From the NCBI RefSeq assembly GCF_900186955.1, contig NZ_LT906438.1, positions 1 to 64,000 on the forward strand: DNA of 64,000 bases, written 5' to 3'. The position numbers were made by a program, and so were the translations under genes. This DNA is from Bacillus pumilus (lineage in GTDB: Bacteria > Bacillota > Bacilli > Bacillales > Bacillaceae). The notes under the pieces are model-generated. The model did not search any database. It was not told the DNA's origin and saw nothing but the letters and a program-made list of their open reading frames with translations. Shown in pieces: positions 1 through 17,248 of the stretch. The number at the start of each line of letters is the position of its first letter. Position 1 is the first letter of the stretch.

Positions 1-1341
1 ATGGAAAATATTTTGGATCTGTGGAATAAAGCACTTCAAAAAATAGAGACAAAGTTGAGCAAGCCCAGTTTTGAGACATGGATGAAATCGACAAAAGCCC
101 ATTCTCTTCAAGGCGATACGCTTACAATTACTGCACCAAATGAATTTGCTAGAGACTGGCTGGAATCAAGATATCTTCACTTAATTGCTGATACCATCTA
201 CGAACTGACAGGTGAAGAGCTCAGTATTAAATTTATTATTCCTCAAAATCAGGATGAAGTGGAAGCTATGCCAAAGTCTCCAATTAAAAAAATGTCTAAA
301 GAAGATCCCGTCGATATTCCACAAAATATGCTGAATCCAAAATATACATTTGATACTTTTGTTATTGGTTCAGGCAACCGATTTGCGCATGCCGCTTCAC
401 TTGCAGTTGCGGAAGCACCAGCAAAAGCATATAATCCGCTCTTTATTTATGGGGGCGTTGGTTTAGGAAAGACTCACTTGATGCATGCGATTGGTCATTA
501 TGTCATCGACCATAATCCATCAGCCAAAGTGGTCTATCTATCATCTGAAAAATTTACAAATGAATTTATCAACTCAATCCGAGACAATAAAGCTGTCGAT
601 TTCCGTAATCGCTATCGGAATGTCGATGTGCTTTTGATAGATGATATTCAATTTTTAGCAGGAAAAGAACAAACACAAGAAGAATTTTTCCATACATTCA
701 ACACACTTCACGAAGAAAGTAAGCAAATCGTCATTTCTAGTGATCGGCCGCCGAAAGAAATTCCGACACTTGAAGACAGATTACGCTCTCGATTCGAATG
801 GGGCTTAATCACAGACATTACCCCGCCAGATTTAGAAACGCGTATTGCGATTTTACGAAAAAAGGCAAAAGCAGAGGGATTAGACATTCCGAATGAAGTC
901 ATGCTTTATATTGCCAATCAAATCGACAGCAACATTCGTGAACTGGAGGGTGCTTTGATTCGTGTCGTTGCTTATTCTTCTTTAATTAATAAAGATATCA
1001 ATGCGGATCTAGCAGCTGAAGCGCTAAAGGACATCATTCCTTCATCGAAGCCAAGGATCATTACAATTAAAGATATTCAAAGAATTGTAGGGCAGCAATT
1101 TAATATTCGTTTAGAGGATTTCAAAGCGAAGAAACGTACGAAGTCAGTTGCTTATCCAAGACAAATTGCCATGTATCTCTCTAGAGAAATGACCGATTCC
1201 TCTCTGCCTAAAATAGGAGAAGAATTTGGAGGTCGTGATCATACGACTGTCATTCATGCTCATGAGAAGATTTCGAAATTAATCGTTGAAGATGAACAGC
1301 TTCAGCAGCATGTGAAAGAAATAAAAGAACAATTGAAATAA
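1..1341 (+). CDS. dnaA: Chromosomal replication initiator DnaA
   Basis: DnaA binds DnaA boxes at oriC, forms an ATP-dependent filament and opens the origin. The 446-residue product has the full family architecture: an N-terminal interaction domain (about 1-85), a variable linker, an AAA+ domain (about 110-325) and a C-terminal DNA-binding domain. Walker A GGVGLGKT is at residues 151-158 and Walker B LLIDD at 211-215. The DnaA signature GGRDHTTV is at 410-417. The window starts exactly at the ATG, so its promoter, ribosome binding site and the upstream DnaA-box clusters cannot be seen. DnaA boxes of oriC follow directly downstream. The length equals that of B. subtilis DnaA as I know it, and nothing looks broken. 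Confidence 0.99.
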   Translation: MENILDLWNKALQKIETKLSKPSFETWMKSTKAHSLQGDTLTITAPNEFARDWLESRYLHLIADTIYELTGEELSIKFIIPQNQDEVEAMPKSPIKKMSKEDPVDIPQNMLNPKYTFDTFVIGSGNRFAHAASLAVAEAPAKAYNPLFIYGGVGLGKTHLMHAIGHYVIDHNPSAKVVYLSSEKFTNEFINSIRDNKAVDFRNRYRNVDVLLIDDIQFLAGKEQTQEEFFHTFNTLHEESKQIVISSDRPPKEIPTLEDRLRSRFEWGLITDITPPDLETRIAILRKKAKAEGLDIPNEVMLYIANQIDSNIRELEGALIRVVAYSSLINKDINADLAAEALKDIIPSSKPRIITIKDIQRIVGQQFNIRLEDFKAKKRTKSVAYPRQIAMYLSREMTDSSLPKIGEEFGGRDHTTVIHAHEKISKLIVEDEQLQQHVKEIKEQLK

Positions 1342-1367
1342 CCTAGCTGATATAATAAGTACGGGGA

Positions 1368-1507
1368 AATGTGAATAACTAGAGCATAGTCATACACAGT
1401 CTGTCCACATGTGGATAGGCTGTCTTTCCTTTCTTTTTACCGACTTATCCACATATTCACAAGCCCTACTATTACTTCTACGATTTTTATTAATAAAATA
1501 TATATAC
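1368..1507 (+). other. oriC: oriC, dnaA-dnaN part: DnaA boxes, DnaA-trios and unwinding element
   Basis: The dnaA-dnaN spacer holds a perfect DnaA box TTATCCACA at 1445-1453 and a reverse-strand box TTATTCACA (read as TGTGAATAA at 1370-1378). Near-matches lie at 1410-1418 (reverse, CTATCCACA) and 1453-1461 (ATATTCACA). Immediately after the last boxes comes a run of NNA-type triplets, CTA CTA TTA CTT CTA CGA at 1466-1483, matching the DnaA-trio element known from B. subtilis. A pure AT stretch at 1483-1503 then follows, the probable DNA unwinding element. The order box, GC-rich spacer, trios, AT-rich DNA is the one established for the basal unwinding system. Confidence 0.93.
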
Positions 1508-1537
1508 ATGTCATTAAGAAAATTTAGGAGGACCACT

Positions 1538-2674
1538 ATGAAATTCACGATTCAAAAAGATCGTCTTGTCGAAAGTGTCCAAGATGTATTAAAGGCCGTA
1601 TCCTCTAGAACAACGATACCTATTTTGACAGGGATAAAAATTGTTGCATCTGATGAGGGGGTTTCTCTCACAGGAAGCGACTCTGATATCTCAATTGAAT
1701 CCTTTATTTCTCAAAGAGATGGAGATTTAGAAGTGATCACGATTGATCGTCCAGGGAGTATTGTGCTTCAGGCCCGCTTCTTTAGTGAAATTGTGAAGAA
1801 ACTGCCAATGACTACTGTCGAAATTGAAGTAGAACAAAATCACCTCACCAACATCCGTTCTGGTTCAGCGGAATTTAACTTAAACGGCTTAGATGCTGAG
1901 GAATATCCGCATCTTCCGCAAATTGAAGAGCATCATGCATTTCAAATTCCGACAGACCTGCTTAAAAACTTAATTCGTCAAACTGTTTTTGCAGTGTCCA
2001 CCTCAGAAACACGACCTATCTTGACAGGTGTAAACTGGAGGGTAGAAAAAGGTGAATTAATATGCACAGCGACGGATAGCCACCGTCTTGCTTTAAGAAA
2101 AGCAAAGTTGGATATTGACGAGGGAAGCTCATACAATGTCGTGATTCCAGGGAAAAGTTTAACAGAGTTAAGTAGAATCCTTGACGACGGACAAGATCTT
2201 GTGAGCATCGTAATTACAGAAACACAAGTTCTCTTTAAAGCACAAAACGTGTTGTTCTTCTCAAGATTGCTGGATGGTAATTATCCAGATACAGCTCGCC
2301 TGATCCCGCAGGAAAGTAAAACGGATGTCGTGGTCAACACGAAGGAATTCCTTCAAGCCATTGATCGTGCATCACTTTTGGCAAGAGAAGGACGCAATAA
2401 CGTCGTAAAGCTGTCAGCTGATCCTGAACAAAGCCTTGAGATTTCTTCTAATTCACCTGAGATCGGTAAAGTAGTCGAAACGGTTCAAGCAGATGACATT
2501 AAAGGGGAGGACCTTAAAATCTCCTTCAGTCCAAAATATATGCTGGATGCGTTAAAAGTATTAGAGGGAACAGAAATTCATGTAAGCTTTACTGGCGCCA
2601 TGAGACCTTTCCTGTTGCGCACACCAAATGATGATTCAATCTTGCAGTTGATTCTTCCAGTCAGAACATATTAA
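1538..2674 (+). CDS. dnaN: DNA polymerase III beta sliding clamp
   Basis: DnaN is the ring-shaped processivity clamp that tethers polymerase III and recruits repair and replication-control proteins. The protein is 378 residues from the ATG at 1538, which has a strong AGGAGGA 6 bases upstream and begins MKFTIQKDRL, the usual beta-clamp start. An in-frame start at 1409 would read through the origin DnaA boxes and is rejected. Three clamp domains of about 120 residues each can be followed, ending with LQLILPVRTY, a typical C-terminus. It is probably co-transcribed with dnaA through oriC and ends at the hairpin at 2687. Confidence 0.98.
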   Translation: MKFTIQKDRLVESVQDVLKAVSSRTTIPILTGIKIVASDEGVSLTGSDSDISIESFISQRDGDLEVITIDRPGSIVLQARFFSEIVKKLPMTTVEIEVEQNHLTNIRSGSAEFNLNGLDAEEYPHLPQIEEHHAFQIPTDLLKNLIRQTVFAVSTSETRPILTGVNWRVEKGELICTATDSHRLALRKAKLDIDEGSSYNVVIPGKSLTELSRILDDGQDLVSIVITETQVLFKAQNVLFFSRLLDGNYPDTARLIPQESKTDVVVNTKEFLQAIDRASLLAREGRNNVVKLSADPEQSLEISSNSPEIGKVVETVQADDIKGEDLKISFSPKYMLDALKVLEGTEIHVSFTGAMRPFLLRTPNDDSILQLILPVRTY

Positions 2675-2686
2675 TTCAACTAAAAT

Positions 2687-2716
2687 AGCTGCTGTGAGAG
2701 TGCACAGCGGCTTTTC
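2687..2716 (+). terminator. Intrinsic terminator after dnaN
   Basis: A 10-bp stem (2687-2696 with 2703-2712, core GCTGTG/CACAGC) with a 6-base loop is followed by TTTT. It closes the dnaA-dnaN unit. The rlbA-recF-remB genes therefore need their own promoter or readthrough. Confidence 0.75.
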
Positions 2717-2823
2717 TTCTCGTTTACCATGCTTTCTTTCATCCCAGTTCGCTTTCCCCCTTTCCTTCTTGTCTTGTTTTTTAGTACAATTAGATATTAG
2801 TGATATTGAAAGAGGTCGATACA

Positions 2824-3039
2824 ATGCCTAATCTTATAACCATTGAGAAAGAAATGATTACATTAGGGCAGTTTTTGAAATTAGCCGAAGTCATCCAATC
2901 TGGCGGAATGGCGAAATGGTTTTTAAGTGAACATGAGGTGTTCATTAATCAAGAGCCAGATAATAGACGGGGACGCAAACTATACCCAGGAGATGTTGTC
3001 GAGATAGAAGGTTATGGCACATTTCAAGTTGTGAATTAG
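2824..3039 (+). CDS. rlbA: S4-domain RNA-binding protein (YaaA/RlbA)
   Basis: This small S4-fold protein of 71 residues contains the S4-like core GQFLKLAEVIQSGGMAKWF and an NNRRGRKLYPGD-type basic loop (here DNRRGRKLYPGD). The family is implicated in ribosome assembly, which is knowledge of the family rather than something visible here. I chose the ATG at 2824 (MPNLITIEKEM) because it gives the family's usual length and follows AGAGGT. The start at 2800 adds eight unconserved residues. It sits 16 bases before recF in the conserved dnaN-rlbA-recF-remB-gyrB order. Confidence 0.93.
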   Translation: MPNLITIEKEMITLGQFLKLAEVIQSGGMAKWFLSEHEVFINQEPDNRRGRKLYPGDVVEIEGYGTFQVVN

Positions 3040-3055
3040 AAACGGGTGACAATAC

Positions 3056-4168
3056 ATGTACATTCAAAGTCTGGCGTTAACTTCATACCGAAACTATGAA
3101 CACACCGAGCTTCAATTCGACAACAAGGTGAATGTCATGATCGGTGAGAATGCCCAAGGTAAAACGAACTTGATGGAAGCGATCTATGTATTGTCGATGG
3201 CAAAGTCGCATCGTACGTCAAATGATAAAGAACTTATCCGATGGGACCAAGACTATGCTAAAATAGAAGGTAGAGTCATCAAAAAAAATGGTCCACTCCC
3301 AATGCAGCTCGTGATCTCAAAAAAAGGGAAAAAGGGCAAGGTCAATCACATTGAACAACAGAAGCTCAGTCATTATGTTGGTGCGTTAAACACCATCATG
3401 TTTGCACCAGAGGACTTAAGTCTTGTGAAGGGCAGCCCGCAAATCCGCAGAAGATTTCTCGATATGGAGATTGGACAAGTTTCTGCTGTCTACTTGCATG
3501 ATTTATCGCTCTATCAAAAAATTCTCTCTCAGCGGAATCATTACTTGAAACAATTGCAGACAAGAAAGCAAAAGGATCAAGCGATGCTGGAGGTTTTAAC
3601 AGAGCAGTTGATTGATGCGGCAGCGAAAGTTGTCAAAAGACGACTGACTTTTACGAAACAGCTCGAGAAATGGGCGCAGCCGTTGCATTTTGGCATTTCT
3701 AGAGAGCTAGAAACACTCACGCTCCAATACCACACGGCGATAGAGGTATCAGAAGCGTCAGACTTGTCGAAAATAAAGAATAGCTATGAAGAATCGTTTC
3801 AGAAACTAAGAGACAGAGAAATAGACCGAGGAGTGACGCTGTGGGGACCTCACAGAGATGACCTTCTTTTCTTTGTGAATGGTCGGGATGTTCAGACATA
3901 TGGCTCTCAAGGGCAGCAAAGAACAACAGCTCTTTCACTAAAACTGGCAGAAATCGACTTGATACACGAAGAGATCGGAGAATATCCCATTCTTCTACTC
4001 GATGATGTTTTATCTGAACTTGATGATTACAGACAGTCTCATTTGCTCCATACCATTCAGGGACGTGTACAGACCTTCGTCACCACAACAAGTGTTGAGG
4101 GCATCGATCACGCCACCTTGAAAGAAGCGGAAATTTTCAGAGTAGCCAGTGGAAAAGTAATTGACTGA
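3056..4168 (+). CDS. recF: DNA replication and repair protein RecF
   Basis: RecF is an SMC-like ATPase that helps load RecA at single-strand gaps and stalled forks. The 370-residue product has Walker A GENAQGKT at 30-37, an ABC-type signature region GSQGQQRT and a Walker [12 protein letters not shown] near residue 320. The ATG at 3056 starts 16 bases after rlbA ends. Length and motifs are those of an intact family member. It probably forms one transcript with rlbA and remB. Confidence 0.98.
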   Translation: MYIQSLALTSYRNYEHTELQFDNKVNVMIGENAQGKTNLMEAIYVLSMAKSHRTSNDKELIRWDQDYAKIEGRVIKKNGPLPMQLVISKKGKKGKVNHIEQQKLSHYVGALNTIMFAPEDLSLVKGSPQIRRRFLDMEIGQVSAVYLHDLSLYQKILSQRNHYLKQLQTRKQKDQAMLEVLTEQLIDAAAKVVKRRLTFTKQLEKWAQPLHFGISRELETLTLQYHTAIEVSEASDLSKIKNSYEESFQKLRDREIDRGVTLWGPHRDDLLFFVNGRDVQTYGSQGQQRTTALSLKLAEIDLIHEEIGEYPILLLDDVLSELDDYRQSHLLHTIQGRVQTFVTTTSVEGIDHATLKEAEIFRVASGKVID

Positions 4169-4185
4169 TAAATGAGGTGTGGGTC

Positions 4186-4431
4186 TTGTATATTCATTTA
4201 GGTGATGATTGTGTTGTTTCTACACGAGAGATTGTCGCAATTGTTGATTACAAAATGAGGTCGTCTTCTGTTGTGGAAGAGTTTCTCCTAAAACAAGAAG
4301 GACAAATCATTTCGTTATCACAAGGGACACCCAAATCCATCGTCGTCACAACTAAATCTGTTTATTACTCTCCTCTTTCCTCAAGCACGCTCAAAAAACG
4401 TGCTTCATTTGTGATTGAAATTGAAGTCTAA
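4186..4431 (+). CDS. remB: Extracellular matrix regulator RemB (YaaB)
   Basis: RemB is a small protein required for biofilm matrix gene expression in B. subtilis (knowledge from that species). The product is 81 residues, starting YIHLGDD and ending with a conserved YYSPLSSSTLKKRA segment. I chose the TTG at 4186 because GAGGTG lies 6 bases upstream and it gives the known family length. The GTG at 4177 overlaps that ribosome binding site. The gene follows recF by 17 bases. Confidence 0.9.
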   Translation: MYIHLGDDCVVSTREIVAIVDYKMRSSSVVEEFLLKQEGQIISLSQGTPKSIVVTTKSVYYSPLSSSTLKKRASFVIEIEV

Positions 4432-4476
4432 AAGCTCAATTCATATAAATATATCGTTTAAGAAAAGTGTAGGTGA

Positions 4477-6405
<1,929 letters not shown>

Positions 6406-6423
6406 ATAGATCCCTACTGAGAA

Positions 6424-6458
6424 CAACCTTATTTCTTGTTTGGAATAAGGTTGTTTTT
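6424..6458 (+). terminator. Intrinsic terminator between gyrB and gyrA
   Basis: A 10-bp stem, CAACCTTATT (6424-6433) with AATAAGGTTG (6444-6453), is followed by TTTTT. It separates gyrB from gyrA, which has its own promoter. Confidence 0.75.
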
Positions 6459-6526
6459 CAAGAAATAGGGGCGTGTAACCAATGTCCTGTTTTTCCGTGT
6501 TTTCGCTGATTTTCTAGTAAATAAAT

Positions 6527-6555
6527 GTGTATAAAGACGAGATTATTGATATAAT
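6527..6555 (+). promoter_or_regulatory. gyrA promoter
   Basis: A perfect -10 box TATAAT lies at 6550-6555, about 80 bases before the gyrA start. The -35 region at 6527-6532 (GTGTAT) matches poorly. The spacer between gyrB and gyrA shows no other strong signal. Confidence 0.5.
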
Positions 6556-6637
6556 GGAGAATAGTCTTGTGAAGATAAATACATATTTTACTCCCACATA
6601 ATTTATTTCATGTGATACGTAAAGGGAGGTTCTTATA

Positions 6638-9139
6638 GTGAGTGAACAACATACACCAAATGTACGCGAAGTGAATATTAGTCAGGAAATGCGTACGTCT
6701 TTTTTAGATTATGCAATGAGTGTGATTGTGTCGCGTGCATTACCAGATGTGCGTGACGGATTAAAGCCCGTGCATCGAAGAATTTTGTATGCGATGAATG
6801 ACCTAGGTATGACAAGTGATAAACCATTTAAGAAATCTGCACGTATCGTCGGGGAAGTTATCGGTAAGTATCACCCTCATGGTGACAGTGCTGTATACGA
6901 AGCGATGGTTCGTATGGCGCAAGACTTCAACTATCGTTATATGTTAGTAGATGGTCATGGAAACTTTGGTTCAGTCGATGGAGACGGAGCAGCGGCGATG
7001 CGTTACACCGAGGCACGTCTATCGAAGATTTCTATGGAAATCCTCCGTGATATCACTAAGGATACCATTGATTATCAGGATAACTATGACGGCAGTGAAA
7101 GAGAGCCAATGGTGATGCCTGCAAGATTCCCGAACTTATTGGTCAACGGAGCGACAGGAATTGCTGTAGGAATGGCGACCAATATTCCGCCACACCAATT
7201 AGGTGAAGTGATTGATGGGGTATTGGCTATCAGTCAAAACCCTGAAATGACCACACAGGAACTTATGGATATCATCCCAGGTCCAGATTTCCCAACAGCA
7301 GGTCAAATCATTGGCCGAAGTGGTATTCGGAAGGCGTATGAGACAGGGCGCGGCTCTATTACATTAAGAGCAAAATCGGATATTGAGGAAACATCTAGTG
7401 GTAAACAGCGCATTGTTATCAATGAGATTCCTTACCAAGTCAACAAAGCCCGTTTAATTGAAAAAATTGCTGATCTTGTGCGTGATAAAAAGATTGATGG
7501 CATTACAGACTTGCGTGATGAATCAGATCGTAATGGTATGCGTATTGTCATTGAACTGCGTAGAGATGCAAACGTTCATGTTCTATTAAACAATCTTTAT
7601 AAACAAACGACACTTCAAACGTCTTTTGGTATCAACTTATTAGCACTTGTTGATGGACAGCCGAAAGTCTTGTCCCTCAAACAATGTCTAGAGTACTATC
7701 TAGAGCATCAAAAAGTGATCATTCGCAGAAGAACAGCGTATGAGCTACGTAAAGCAGAAGCAAGAGCACACATTTTAGAAGGTCTGAGAATTGCACTTGA
7801 TCACTTAGATGAAGTCATTGCTTTAATTAGAGGCTCTCAAACTGCGGAAATTGCGAGAAATGGTTTGATGGAGAACTATAGCTTGTCTGAAAAACAGGCA
7901 CAGGCCATTCTTGATATGCGACTTCAGCGTTTGACTGGTCTAGAACGAGAAAAGATAGAAGATGAATATAAAGGACTTGTTGATTTGATTGCTGAATTAA
8001 AAGCCATTTTAGCAGACAATGAGAAAGTACTTGAAATCATTAGAGAAGAATTAATAGAAATTAAAGAACGCTTCAATGATACGCGCCGTACTGAAATTGT
8101 GACAGCGGGTATTGAAACAATTGAAGACGAAGATTTGATTCCTGTTGAGAACATCGTGATTACGCTGACGCATAATGGTTATATCAAGCGTCTCCCTGCA
8201 TCAACATACCGCAGTCAAAAAAGAGGCGGTAAAGGTGTCCAAGGAATGGGAACCAACGAAGATGATTTCGTTGAACAGTTGATTTCAACATCGACCCACG
8301 ATACGATTCTTTTCTTCTCTAATAAAGGGAAGGTTTATCGTGCGAAAGGGTATGAGATTCCTGAATTCGGACGGACAGCGAAAGGGATTCCGATCATTAA
8401 CCTTCTTGAAGTAGAAAAGGGAGAATGGATTAACGCCATTATTCCTGTAAGCGAATTTGATGAAAATTCGTATCTCTTCTTTACAACAAGACATGGTGTA
8501 TCCAAACGGACGACATTGTCCCAGTTCGCTAACATTCGAAACAACGGTCTTATTGCACTTAGCCTTCGTGACGAAGATGAACTGATGGCCGTTCGTTTAA
8601 CCAATGGAGAAAAACAAATCATCATTGGGACGAAAAAGGGGATGCTGATTCGTTTCGCCGAGACAGATGTTCGTGAAATGGGACGTACGGCAGCTGGGGT
8701 CAAAGGGATTACACTTTCTGAGGATGACATCGTCGTTGGAATGGAAATCCTTGAGCCAGATGCAAACGTATTGATCGTAACCGAAAGAGGTTATGGTAAA
8801 TTAACGCCTGAAAAAGAATATCGTGTTCAAACTCGAGGCGGTAAAGGTCTTAAAACATGCAAGATCACTGACAACAATGGTCCGCTTGTCACAGTGAAGG
8901 CGACCAATGCTGAAGCTGAAGAAGACTTGATGATTATTACAGGGAGCGGTGTCATCATTCGTATGGCCGTTTCAGACATTTCGACAACAGGCCGTGTCAC
9001 TCAAGGTGTCCGCCTAATCCGTCTTGGTGATGAGGAACATGTCGCAACAGTGGCATTAGTTGAACAATCACAAGAAGACGATGAAGATAATGAAGAGAAC
9101 GTAGAGAATATAGAGTCAGATCAAGAGCAATCTGAGTAA
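6638..9139 (+). CDS. gyrA: DNA gyrase subunit A
   Basis: GyrA is the DNA breakage-reunion subunit. The 833-residue product starts at a GTG preceded by AAAGGGAGG. The catalytic tyrosine is Y123 within [10 protein letters not shown]. The quinolone-resistance region reads [10 protein letters not shown], with S84 and E88 in the wild-type state. The C-terminal pinwheel domain carries the GyrA box region [10 protein letters not shown] and further GRTAKG and GRTAAG blade repeats. The last about 25 residues form an unusually acidic, low-complexity tail, making the protein about a dozen residues longer than the B. subtilis GyrA I remember. A strong terminator follows at 9141. Confidence 0.99.
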   Translation: MSEQHTPNVREVNISQEMRTSFLDYAMSVIVSRALPDVRDGLKPVHRRILYAMNDLGMTSDKPFKKSARIVGEVIGKYHPHGDSAVYEAMVRMAQDFNYRYMLVDGHGNFGSVDGDGAAAMRYTEARLSKISMEILRDITKDTIDYQDNYDGSEREPMVMPARFPNLLVNGATGIAVGMATNIPPHQLGEVIDGVLAISQNPEMTTQELMDIIPGPDFPTAGQIIGRSGIRKAYETGRGSITLRAKSDIEETSSGKQRIVINEIPYQVNKARLIEKIADLVRDKKIDGITDLRDESDRNGMRIVIELRRDANVHVLLNNLYKQTTLQTSFGINLLALVDGQPKVLSLKQCLEYYLEHQKVIIRRRTAYELRKAEARAHILEGLRIALDHLDEVIALIRGSQTAEIARNGLMENYSLSEKQAQAILDMRLQRLTGLEREKIEDEYKGLVDLIAELKAILADNEKVLEIIREELIEIKERFNDTRRTEIVTAGIETIEDEDLIPVENIVITLTHNGYIKRLPASTYRSQKRGGKGVQGMGTNEDDFVEQLISTSTHDTILFFSNKGKVYRAKGYEIPEFGRTAKGIPIINLLEVEKGEWINAIIPVSEFDENSYLFFTTRHGVSKRTTLSQFANIRNNGLIALSLRDEDELMAVRLTNGEKQIIIGTKKGMLIRFAETDVREMGRTAAGVKGITLSEDDIVVGMEILEPDANVLIVTERGYGKLTPEKEYRVQTRGGKGLKTCKITDNNGPLVTVKATNAEAEEDLMIITGSGVIIRMAVSDISTTGRVTQGVRLIRLGDEEHVATVALVEQSQEDDEDNEENVENIESDQEQSE

Positions 9140-9140
9140 A

Positions 9141-9176
9141 AATAAAGCCGGTTTTTCACCGGCTTTATTTTTTTTT
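9141..9176 (+). terminator. Intrinsic terminator after gyrA
   Basis: A perfect 12-bp stem, AATAAAGCCGGT (9141-9152) with ACCGGCTTTATT (9158-9169), is followed by at least seven T. It isolates gyrA from the rRNA operon. Confidence 0.9.
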
Positions 9177-9322
9177 GAAAAAACATCACTTTTTTTGAAA
9201 TTTATAATGCTTTTTTCATAGATATGTGTTAATCTTTCAAAGGAGCAAAAAGAGGCTCTATTTTTTATCTCATTCCCCAGTAAAAACTTCTTAGAAAAAC
9301 AAAATGTTTTTTAAGAAAAATG

Positions 9323-9503
9323 TTGACTGTTGATAGAGATATATGATATATTTAAGTGGTCGCTTTAAGAGAGTGACACACAAGTTCTTTGAAAACTAAA
9401 CAAGACAAAACGTACCTGTTAATTCGAGTTTATAAAAAAATCCTATGTTATATCATAGGTAGTCAGTCAAACGCTGACGAAAAACAAAACTTCGGTTTTG
9501 TAC
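9323..9503 (+). promoter_or_regulatory. rRNA operon 1 promoter and leader with boxA
   Basis: A promoter TTGACT (9323-9328), 18 bases, TATATT (9347-9352) lies 150 bases before the 16S gene. An AT-rich, A/T-tract segment upstream (9170-9320) could hold UP elements or a second promoter, but I could not fix one. The leader contains a boxA-like antitermination element TTCTTTGAAAACT around 9385-9397. Two processing hairpins (around CCTATG/CATAGG and GTCAG/CTGAC) follow. The 363 bases from the gyrA end to the 16S start hold no gene. Confidence 0.75.
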
Positions 9504-11062
<1,559 letters not shown>

Positions 11063-11147
11063 ATGGAGCAGTGTGCGTTTTCGTCTTGTTTAGTTTTGAA
11101 GGAACTTGCAAAAGATCCTACAACATCATATCTTCGATATGAAAGAT

Positions 11148-11224
<77 letters not shown>

Positions 11225-11238
11225 TCTTCTATTAAATC

Positions 11239-11314
11239 GGGGCCTTAGCTCAGCTGGGAGAGCGCCTGCCTTGCACGCAGGAGGTCAGCGGTTCGATCCC
11301 GCTAGGCTCCACCA
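11239..11314 (+). tRNA. tRNA-Ala (TGC), operon 1 spacer
   Basis: This 76-base tRNA has anticodon TGC in the CTTGCAC loop, a TTCGATCCC T-arm and an encoded CCA. It carries a G-U pair in the acceptor stem (GGGGCCT with AGGCTCC), and lies 14 bases after tRNA-Ile. Confidence 0.98.
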
Positions 11315-11412
11315 ACGTGTTCTTTGAAAACTAGATAACAATAAGTAATACATTCACATTGAATGCAATGCAAAGTTCATCACACATAGTGATTCTTTCT
11401 AAAGTAAGAAAT

Positions 11413-14341
<2,929 letters not shown>

Positions 14342-14404
14342 TATATTCTAATGTGAAGTTTGAACATTGTTATCTAGTTTTGAGAGAACATTCTCTCCAT
14401 CAGG

Positions 14405-14520
14405 TTTGGTGGCGATAGCGAAGAGGTCACACCCGTTCCCATACCGAACACGGAAGTTAAGCTCTTCAGCGCCGATGGTAGTTGGGGGTCTCCCCCTGTG
14501 AGAGTAGGACGCCGCCAAGC
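14405..14520 (+). rRNA. 5S ribosomal RNA, operon 1
   Basis: This 116-base gene runs from TTTGGTGGCGATAGCG to CGCCGCCAAGC, whose ends pair. It contains the conserved CCGAACACGGAAGTTAAGC segment. It is followed directly by the operon terminator. Confidence 0.98.
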
Positions 14521-14529
14521 TTTTCTAAG

Positions 14530-14560
14530 GATCAGTTCCATAAGGAACTGGTCTTTTTTG
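14530..14560 (+). terminator. Terminator of rRNA operon 1
   Basis: A 10-bp stem, GATCAGTTCC (14530-14539) with GGAACTGGTC (14544-14553), is followed by TTTTTTG. The reverse-strand gene yaaC has its stop codon inside this stem (14532-14534). Confidence 0.9.
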
Positions 14561-15500
14561 TTTTTTCTTCTAATAGCATCATGATATAAGCTGGGAACTT
14601 CTCTTCGGCAATCTCCATGTAGCGTTCAATCATGACGTAATCATCACTAATGTATTGAGACAGCAGCTCGTACCACCATTCAGTTTCGTAGCGGGCAATC
14701 ATACTGAGGTTATACATTAATAAGTAATGACTGATGATCTCAGGAATCCCTAAAAAGGAATCACGCGTTGACGGAATATACCATTGATCCATTTCTAAAT
14801 CATAATGAAGATGAGTAGCCAGCGCTGGGTTTTCTTCTAGAGATACATCAAACGTCAGCTTTTTGGCTTCTCTCTGTTTGAGTTTCCAACTTGTATGAAA
14901 CTCAAAGTATTCAATAAAACGTTCAGCAGACATGTTATATAGCAATGGAATATGATCTTGAATCATCATCCCATTGGCCTTTTCCACTTTAACTAATGTC
15001 GAGGGCTGCTTTTGAAACTCCAGAATATGACTCATTTCAGGTATCTTTGAAAGGAGATGAATCATCGTAAATCGTTCATCTTCAAGTCCATTTAAATGAA
15101 ATAGATGCTTTAACACATGCATGCATAGTCCATTTCGTTGAATTTTCACCTCATCTTCACTAAAACGGTAGTGCTGCTTCTTTCTCTTTCTCGATGTTAC
15201 ACCATGGGCCAAAACAGAGGTTTGAGAAGGATAGTGAGGATCAACTGTCAGTAAACATGCCTTTAGCAACTGAGCCATTCCATAAAACAATAAAATGGGC
15301 TTCAGTTCGAGTGGAGCGATAGCTGCCTGTTCATAGAACGTATGGCCATGCTTTAAAAAATAAATAAACCGTTCACAGTTTTTAAAGGCTTGCTGGTTTG
15401 CATCTTGAATGTTCCGTTTCTCATATTGTTGATATAGAAATTTTTGGGAAGTTTCAAGTGAGTAAAAACGTTTTAAATCCTTCCATCCTGAACTTTTCAT
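14532..15500 (-). CDS. yaaC: YaaC-like protein of unknown function
   Basis: This is a reverse-strand gene between the rRNA operon and guaB, the position of yaaC in B. subtilis. The 322-residue protein has no signal peptide, no clear membrane helix and no catalytic motif that I recognise. It is rich in aromatic and basic residues. I chose the ATG at 15500 (MKSSGWKDLKRF), preceded by GAGGAAG, over a TTG four codons upstream. Its last codons and stop overlap the stem of the rRNA operon terminator, so the two convergent units share 3' DNA. Function is unknown. Confidence 0.88.
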   Translation of the reverse strand: MKSSGWKDLKRFYSLETSQKFLYQQYEKRNIQDANQQAFKNCERFIYFLKHGHTFYEQAAIAPLELKPILLFYGMAQLLKACLLTVDPHYPSQTSVLAHGVTSRKRKKQHYRFSEDEVKIQRNGLCMHVLKHLFHLNGLEDERFTMIHLLSKIPEMSHILEFQKQPSTLVKVEKANGMMIQDHIPLLYNMSAERFIEYFEFHTSWKLKQREAKKLTFDVSLEENPALATHLHYDLEMDQWYIPSTRDSFLGIPEIISHYLLMYNLSMIARYETEWWYELLSQYISDDYVMIERYMEIAEEKFPAYIMMLLEEKTKKTSSLWN

Positions 15501-15531
15501 CTTCTTCCTCAACTCTCTTTATATTTTCTAA

Positions 15532-17088
<1,557 letters not shown>

Positions 17089-17114
17089 TAAATTGTGACA
17101 ATCAAATTACATTT

Positions 17115-17145
17115 GACAGGGTCTATGACTCTGTCTATTTTTTTT
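17115..17145 (+). terminator. Intrinsic terminator after guaB
   Basis: A 9-bp stem with one G-T pair (GACAGGGTC, 17115-17123, with GACTCTGTC, 17127-17135) is followed by TATTTTTTTT. Confidence 0.8.
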
Positions 17146-17248
17146 GTCTTTATTGTGATAAAATTTATACTGTTGTGTTGAAATAAGCCCTTGTGGATTA
17201 AATATATATGAAATATGTCGAAAAAAGATGATAACGGAGGTATGACGA

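Noticed and set aside
1409..1537. Possible N-terminal extension of DnaN
   Set aside because: It would translate the DnaA boxes and unwinding element; the ATG at 1538 has a strong ribosome binding site.
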